From positions 1 to 16,859 of the forward strand of contig JBGPIK010000110.1 in assembly GCA_041484845.1 (NCBI GenBank): a DNA stretch of 16,859 nucleotides, in the 5' to 3' direction. Position 1 is the first letter of the stretch. Each line of letters opens with the position of its first letter. Under the pieces are notes generated by a model. It was not told where the DNA came from. It saw only the letters and a list, made by a program, of their open reading frames with translations, and did not search any database. The translations under genes were made by a program, and so were the position numbers. Below are positions 15,127-16,859 of the stretch, in pieces. Origin of the DNA: JBGPIK01 sp041484845. GTDB taxonomy: Bacteria; Desulfobacterota; Binatia; UBA9968.

Positions 15127-15492
15127 TCAGTCGCCGCCTTTAGCAGGCATGAACTCAATCTTCGATAAAACGTTTTTCTCGCCCTTCTTGGTGAACTCCA
15201 CGGTGGCAGACGCCCCCAGACCGACATCTGACATTTTGGCCGGCTTTTCCTTAAGCTCGGTAATTTTGGTTTTCTGATTGTAGTCGATGGTTACCAGTTT
15301 TCCTTCCTTGGTGACCACGATCATGTAATTCTTCTCGGTATCCAACAAACCGATGTCACCGGCGACCTTTTCGGCTTTGGCTTTTTCAACTTTCTTTTCG
15401 GCAGCCTTTTTTTCCTGTCCCATGACGGGCAATGCTACGGCAACCGTCAGCAAGCCAGCTAGACTGCTCACAACCATTGATTGCATTTTCAT
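15127..15492 (-). CDS. Secreted periplasmic protein A', duplicated family
   Basis: Function unknown; second copy of protein A. The open frame extends upstream, but AGGAGG lies eight bases before the ATG at 15492, giving 121 residues with a proper signal peptide (hydrophobic core, cleavage likely at VMG-QE, residues 25/26). A short Lys/Glu/Ala linker (26-42) leads to the shared domain (43-119), with VAGDIGLLDTEKNYM, GKLVTIDY and DVGLGASATVEF. It differs from protein A at 16 of 77 domain positions, mostly conservative, and in a shorter linker. It follows lipoprotein B' by 40 bp and faces the kinase gene tail to tail. Confidence 0.85.
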   Translation of the reverse strand: MKMQSMVVSSLAGLLTVAVALPVMGQEKKAAEKKVEKAKAEKVAGDIGLLDTEKNYMIVVTKEGKLVTIDYNQKTKITELKEKPAKMSDVGLGASATVEFTKKGEKNVLSKIEFMPAKGGD

Positions 15493-15532
15493 TGATTTTT
15501 CCTCCTGATTCTTCTTTAGCGTGTGACCTTGA

Positions 15533-15964
15533 TCAATCCCCACCTTTTGCTGCCTTATATTCGAGACCGGTGGCGACATTCTTATCTTTGACGTTTTCAT
15601 ACGTCACGGTCGCCGAAGAGCCTAGTCCAATATCCGCAATTTTGCCCGGACTCGGGACGACTTGCGTCGCTTTGGTCTTTGAGTCGAAATCTATTGTAAG
15701 CAGCTTGCCTTCTTTCGTCACAAGGATCAGGTAATTCTTTTCAGTATCGAGAAGACCGATATCGCCCCGCGCTTTTTCCACTTTCGCTTTCGCAGGGGCC
15801 TTTTCTGCCGGAGCCGGTTTTACTTCGGCTTTGGCGGTCGGGGCGGGAACCGCGGCCGCAGGCACCGCTGGCTTCGCCGTCTTCTCTTCTTGCATGGAAC
15901 ATGAAGCCAGAGCAAAAAGACCTGAGACTACTACGACACTCGTAACTGTGGTGAGATTTTTCAT
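15533..15964 (-). CDS. Lipoprotein B' with Ala/Lys/Pro linker, duplicated family
   Basis: Function unknown; second copy of lipoprotein B. It has 143 residues with lipobox LASC, lipidated C22 and Ser at +2, which predicts the outer membrane. The linker (30-64) is rich in Ala, Pro and Lys. The shared domain (65-141) shows RGDIGLLDTEKNYLI, GKLLTIDFDSKTK and DIGLGSSATVTYE. The B-type markers DSKxKATQ and AAKG at the end set B and B' apart from A and A' (NQKTK, PAKG). A purine-rich GGGGGAAGGA precedes the ATG. It is the first gene of the second A/B unit, with a recognisable promoter and an inverted repeat upstream. Confidence 0.85.
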   Translation of the reverse strand: MKNLTTVTSVVVVSGLFALASCSMQEEKTAKPAVPAAAVPAPTAKAEVKPAPAEKAPAKAKVEKARGDIGLLDTEKNYLILVTKEGKLLTIDFDSKTKATQVVPSPGKIADIGLGSSATVTYENVKDKNVATGLEYKAAKGGD

Positions 15965-15982
15965 CTATCCTTCCCCCTTATG

Positions 15983-16012
15983 TAAGACTTTAGTGATATT
16001 ATGTAAGTCTTA
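15983..16012. promoter_or_regulatory. Inverted repeat at the transcription start of lipoprotein B'
   Basis: TAAGACTT (15983-15990) and AAGTCTTA (16005-16012) are exact inverted copies with centres 22 bp apart, two helical turns. The heptamer TAAGACT is the same as in the palindrome before the response regulator. The repeat overlaps the predicted start and 5' leader. It could be an operator for a repressing or blocking protein, or an 8-bp mRNA leader hairpin with a 14-nt loop. Confidence 0.5.
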
Positions 16013-16015
16013 AGT

Positions 16016-16045
16016 CCTATACTTTAGACTGAGGTTTTTTGTCAA
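16016..16045 (-). promoter_or_regulatory. Sigma-70 promoter of the B'-A' operon
   Basis: On the minus strand a perfect TTGACA (16040-16045) is followed after 18 bp by TATAGG (16016-16021). Transcription would start near 16009, about 45 bp before the lipoprotein B' ATG. Confidence 0.6.
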
Positions 16046-16111
16046 GCGATAATCAAGAAAATTTCCGCACACTCTTTTCGACCCATGTTGCCGGTAAAGT
16101 GAGCGCGCTTT

Positions 16112-16706
16112 TTAGACCACGGAGCCGCTTCCGATAAGCACGAACCGGTCACGGCGGTTTTTTTGGAAACACTTTTCCGATTGTTCTCGACATCTCGGCA
16201 ATTTTTTCCCGTAACCGACCGTCGAGAATCGCTCCGGTGACAGTCCCATCGAACTCAAGTAATCTTTTGCGGCCCACGCTCCTATTTCGACGCCATCGAT
16301 TGGCTCGATGAGCAAGTCCACAGACGCGACATTGGAGACGTTTTTCAAAGTTGGATCTCGTATGTCTCGATACACTTTTTTGATAGCGTGCGCTTCTTGG
16401 CTCGAGATCTCCACGGTTGCGACCTCAATGTCTTTTTGTCTACCGTTTTGATGGACGTCAACGTAGAGTTCTAATCTTCCCCTCGACGCTTCGAGCACGG
16501 CTTTTCTAAAGCTATCGTAAACCGCTTTTGCTCTACTGGATGCGATCTCGAATTCGCTGCCGGGATAGTGTGTTTGTCGGTAGGCCGACTCACGTTAATC
16601 CGCCACCCCACCCCCTCGGTCGGAGTGAAACCTTTCGCAATTACAGCCGCGATCCCAGTGTGAAAGCTGATCTGTTTGACACCCTCTGCCGTATACTCGT
16701 CGAAGG
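16112..16706 (-). pseudogene. Frameshifted, apparently chimeric gene remnant with a Pal/OmpA-like tail
   Basis: Read from right to left, one frame (about 16706-16568) encodes protein-like sequence including ISFHTGIAAVIAKGF and WRINVSRPTDK. Continuity then switches by one base near 16567 to a second frame (YPGSEFEIASSRAKAV, LELYVDVHQNGRQKDIEV, LLIEPIDGVEIGAWAAK). That frame runs to the stop at 16112 and ends with KDYLSSMGLSPERF, TVGYGKKLPRC and NRRDRFVL, the end of a peptidoglycan-associated lipoprotein/OmpA C domain. The earlier part of that domain, with its GHxDxxG-like motif, is absent. The second frame has only a GTG (16498) as plausible start, without a ribosome binding site. Neither frame has a good 5' end, as it abuts the terminator of the neighbouring gene. 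I infer a decayed gene; a real short 128-residue protein from 16498 is the alternative. Confidence 0.5.
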
Positions 16707-16715
16707 TTCCCTGTG

Positions 16716-16746
16716 AAAAAAAGGGGAGCCATCCGGCTCCCCTTTT
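16716..16746 (-). terminator. Strong intrinsic terminator of the right-edge gene
   Basis: On the minus strand AAAAGGGGAGCC and GGCTCCCCTTTT form a perfect stem around a 4-nt loop, with seven consecutive T from the end of the stem onward. It lies 24 bp after the stop codon at 16771. The A/T arms would also allow termination in the other direction. Confidence 0.85.
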
Positions 16747-16770
16747 GTCCTTCTTCCAGCGTAGCTTCCG

Positions 16771-16859
16771 CTAGAAGCTCCACCTCAGTCTCAACCACAC
16801 ATCTACCCAGTTTCCACCGCAACCTAATTGGTCGGGAACCCACGACCCCGCACCCGGGG
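16771..16859 (-). CDS. C-terminal end of an outer-membrane beta-barrel protein (partial)
   Basis: Only the last 28 codons lie in the window. The end reads GNWVDVWLRLRWSF followed by TAG. Alternating hydrophobic/aromatic residues and a terminal Phe are the recognition signal for the BAM complex in outer-membrane beta-barrels (porins and similar). The frame ends just before a strong terminator, which supports a true gene end. The rest of the protein lies beyond the right edge, so family and function cannot be given. Confidence 0.55.
   Translation of the reverse strand, partial: PGAGSWVPDQLGCGGNWVDVWLRLRWSF

Noticed and set aside
11981..15964. The region as a mobile element or phage cargo
   Set aside because: No integrase, transposase, terminal repeats or attachment site is visible. 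The gene-pair duplication can be explained without transposition.
16528..16716. Plus-strand ORF opposite the gene remnant
   Set aside because: There is no start context and the sequence is not protein-like; the minus-strand frames are more convincing.
16595..16843. 82-codon minus-strand ORF at the right edge
   Set aside because: It runs straight through a strong terminator hairpin. Another frame gives a clean beta-barrel C-terminus with a stop before that hairpin.

Overview
The window reads as chromosomal DNA from a Gram-negative, non-enterobacterial bacterium. The evidence is an outer-membrane lipoprotein carrier (LolA), two lipoproteins with outer-membrane sorting signals, the end of an apparent outer-membrane beta-barrel, and a full-length RNase J, which enterobacteria lack. 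GC content is moderate and genes are tightly packed. A soil or subsurface lineage of the Deltaproteobacteria, Methylomirabilota (NC10) or Binatota type would fit, but this is only an impression from gene content. No phage, insertion sequence, CRISPR array, tRNA or rRNA is visible.

Left part (1-4556). On the minus strand lie a partial N-carbamoylputrescine amidase, cut by the window edge, and upstream of it a dienelactone-hydrolase-family enzyme with its own intrinsic terminator. A 467-bp intergenic region with a heptanucleotide tandem repeat follows. Next are mazG and a D-2-hydroxyacid dehydrogenase overlapping by 4 bp on the plus strand. They end in a terminator whose U-tract overlaps the stop of the convergent ssb gene. 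A 396-bp region separates ssb from the next operon.

Centre (4557-11745). Six plus-strand genes are almost contiguous: plsC, rnj, ftsK, lolA, rimO and a dksA/traR-type gene. The last three junctions overlap. This is a housekeeping operon for lipid synthesis, RNA processing, chromosome segregation, envelope lipoprotein transport, ribosome modification and transcription control. It probably starts at an extended -10 promoter near 4491.

Right part (11746-16111). This is the most unusual section. A NarL/LuxR-type response regulator and an integral-membrane histidine kinase (plus strand) are bracketed by two copies of a two-gene minus-strand unit. Each unit encodes a lipoprotein (B) followed by a periplasmic secreted protein (A). 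All four proteins share one ~77-residue C-terminal domain after a Lys/Ala/Pro-rich linker. By hand count A and A' are about 79% identical in the domain, B and B' about 74%, and A and B about 56%. The unit was therefore duplicated after A and B had diverged. Inverted repeats with the half-site TAAGACT occur upstream of the regulator gene and at the start of the second unit, which suggests the two-component system may control these genes. The proteins would travel by Sec export, with LolA carrying the lipoproteins.

Right edge (16112-16859). A frameshifted gene remnant ends in the tail of a Pal/OmpA-like domain and appears to be a fusion of two unrelated gene fragments. Beyond it are a strong minus-strand terminator and the last 28 codons of an outer-membrane beta-barrel protein.
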